DNA of 64,000 nt from Otis tarda (lineage: Eukaryota; Chordata; Aves; Otidiformes; Otididae), in NCBI GenBank assembly GCA_026413225.1, contig CM048554.1, positions 72,222,463-72,286,462 of the forward strand, in the 5' to 3' direction. Position 1 is the first letter of the stretch. Every line of letters starts with the position of its first letter. The translations under genes were made by a program, and so were the position numbers. Below the pieces are notes generated by a model that did not search any database, had not been told where the DNA came from, and saw nothing but the letters and a program-made list of their open reading frames with translations. Shown here piece after piece: positions 62,161 through 64,000 of this stretch.

Positions 62161-64000
62161 CAGCCTAGACTTTGCTGGCTATCTGCAATAATTCCATGTA
62201 GACCGTTGCTTACAAATTTCTGTATCATGGGATAGTTTGCAAGATATCAAAATGTCCACGAGGGACCCTTGGCTAAAATGCTTGTAGAAGAAAATGGTAG
62301 GCTATGAAGCCTTCCTCAAGGAGAACATTTTGGTTATGTCTGAGACCAATGTCATTTTTACCAAACCTAGATTTACAGAGCTCATCGGTTATAAGTCAAA
62401 GAGCGACTTTATATCAGAACCCTTCATCATCCTCTCTTTCCACTCCAGAGATAACCTCCAAGGAAACATAATTTTCAAGCCCCCCATTACAGTGAAGATG
62501 ACTTGTTGACATGTCATTATTGCTGGCAGTCCATACGTCTGCACTGTGACCACTCTGGGGCTCACATCAGACACTGAGGTGGTGTTACTAACTTGGAATT
62601 TTTCCTTGTAGGGAAGGTCAGACATTTTATGCACAGACCATGTAACGATGGGAGCATATTTGCACTATTGCTCCCCAAAGAATGTCTTATTTTTCTCTAA
62701 CGCACAGTCCACTTTCAGAGCACATATCATTTCTATGACCAGGGTGGAACATGTTACATGGATGTAGCTTTCCGTTGTTTGTCTTCCTTCCCTTCCCCGC
62801 TCCAAAACAATGTGGGAACTTTAGGTGCCTTGGTGACTGATGTTCCTTTTAAAACAAACTATTGGAGATTGTATACATGCAGTTTCTCATTCTAAGTGAG
62901 ACTTAATTAACTTTCACCAGGTTCTGATTTCCCAGAAAAACAAACTATTCCAAACTCAATAATAACAAGCCCTAAACAAATAAAAAAAAAATCTGGGTTT
63001 TCTGCCTGAGATCATGTAAGATTTCACTTCAGCACACTGAAGTTGTTTTCATACAAGTACTTCTGTTCTTCTGATCTCTGAAACTCAGGGGGGCTGATTT
63101 TATTTGGTCCACTTATTCCTGTCCGGTTTTTGACTGTTTTTTCTTCTCCAGAGTCTGCCTGATATCTATGGAGCAGGTAAGGGCAAATGGCTCCTGTCTT
63201 GTCTAGCTAATTGCTACACCAACACTATGAGCAAAAGCAAAAGAAACAAGATGGGAGTTTGAACAACAGTAATGTGAAATGTTTCAGGCATAAAACATGC
63301 ATAAAAGGAAAAAGACAGGACTAAGAAATTATCAGTGTTGCACTTGTATGACATCCCTCCTACCATGTGTAATAATCCTTTCTCCTAATCACAGAACTGA
63401 CTGTCACAGAGCTTCCTCAAGATTGCTCACTGTCTTGCACCCCACAAATAAGTACATTTTGTTAGTACACGGAGACTTCCAAATTACTGGTCACTCCTGT
63501 TGCAGTAGTAGTGTGGTACTTTTCTCCATCCTCTTCTAGCAAGCGTTTTTGTTGTGTCCTATTTGCTTCTCTTATCCTTCTTGGCAATGTGCAGTTTAGG
63601 ATAAAATGGTTTTGTCTGTCATAGCAAAGTTGCACGTAACTGCTGCCAGCCCGTGTGTTGTATGTTATGCATTTAGAGTTTTACCAAGCTTTCACCTTGA
63701 CTGATAAAAAAGGGGAAGTTCCCACTGAGTGTTTCCCATTACCAAGAAATAATCTTCAAACATATTTGGAGCTCTCTTAGAGTAATCTGCTGCCCAGCTG
63801 TAGCAGTCCATCAAGAAGTTAGGGTTTTACAGCTGACAGAAGACTAACAGCAAACCACATGGGTGGGCATCAGCCTTTTATAGCAAGGAGGTTACTGAGA
63901 CTTGAATCCATTCCTTCACACCCATCTGGGCATAAGAAATAATGAGTTTTAATTTAGAGAGCACCATCTCTCACACCAGTCTGGATAGCTACAATGCAGG

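Larger units (their letters stand above)
50261..64000. other. Intergenic region upstream of SLC35F1
   Basis: About 13.7 kb on the 5' side of the gene with two CR1 3' ends, an AT-rich island, one palindrome and one hairpin. ORFs are short; the largest, 169 codons at 53875-54384, is unrecognised. By vertebrate gene order the next gene would be NUS1, but none of its exons is seen. Unlike the intron, this part has no A or T run of 14 or more bases. Confidence 0.65.

Noticed and set aside
1..64000. CRISPR arrays, bacterial operons, rRNA or tRNA genes, mitochondrial insertions
   Set aside because: No direct repeat-spacer pattern, no tRNA cloverleaf with A and B boxes and no rRNA or mitochondrial gene words were noticed. 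The sequence is vertebrate nuclear DNA.

Overview
This window is vertebrate nuclear DNA, almost certainly from a bird. It is AT-rich and intron-like for most of its length and carries no operons or long intact ORFs. Its recognisable interspersed repeats are 5'-truncated CR1 LINE 3' ends and one ERVL-type solo LTR of a kind familiar from neoavian genomes. There is also one very old MIR-type SINE core. A single strong CpG island lies at about 48.5-50.26 kb.

The one gene I can name is SLC35F1, on the minus strand. The window holds only its first coding exon (49570 down to 49371, 66 codons plus 2 nt), which ends at a canonical AG|GTGAGG donor. The identification rests on the conserved N-terminal tail: a HVVATIENLPAEG block and a terminal RQRIRKVLN(R) block, joined by a Gly/Ser linker and preceded by a Pro/His-rich stretch. 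Everything from 49370 down to base 1 reads as the 5' part of a very large first intron. The island around the exon is promoter and 5' UTR, with a short uORF, an ETS-type motif, GC boxes, a strong CTCF-like match, a G4-forming stretch and a (GGA)n tract on the sense strand. From about 50.3 kb to 64 kb the sequence is upstream intergenic DNA. In human the next gene in this direction is NUS1, but no exon of it is seen here.

Layout: 1-8.5 kb, intron with A-tracts, an E-box palindrome and an ATTA-rich cluster; 8.5-9.0 kb, solo ERVL LTR with a perfect 5-bp target duplication; 10.1-10.7 kb, CR1 in the sense orientation of SLC35F1; 15.1 kb, degraded CR1; 23.6-24.1 kb, an unrecognised two-frame open stretch; 33.1-33.3 kb, CpG-containing unique block with an RFX X-box-like site; 37.4-37.6 kb, MIR; 42.5 kb, palindrome; 46.7-47.0 kb, CR1; 48.5-50.3 kb, CpG island and exon 1; 53.4 kb and 57.7 kb, CR1 fragments; 60.9 kb and 62.1 kb, palindrome and hairpin.

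The less ordinary signals are: (i) long A-runs that lie nearly all on one strand of the intron and stop at the promoter; (ii) three perfect, non-simple palindromes of 20-22 bp; (iii) the CTCF-like site next to the promoter; and (iv) the open stretch at 23.6-24.1 kb. I found no new gene system that I can defend. The long ORFs elsewhere look like chance ORFs, antisense CR1, or GC-rich shadows.
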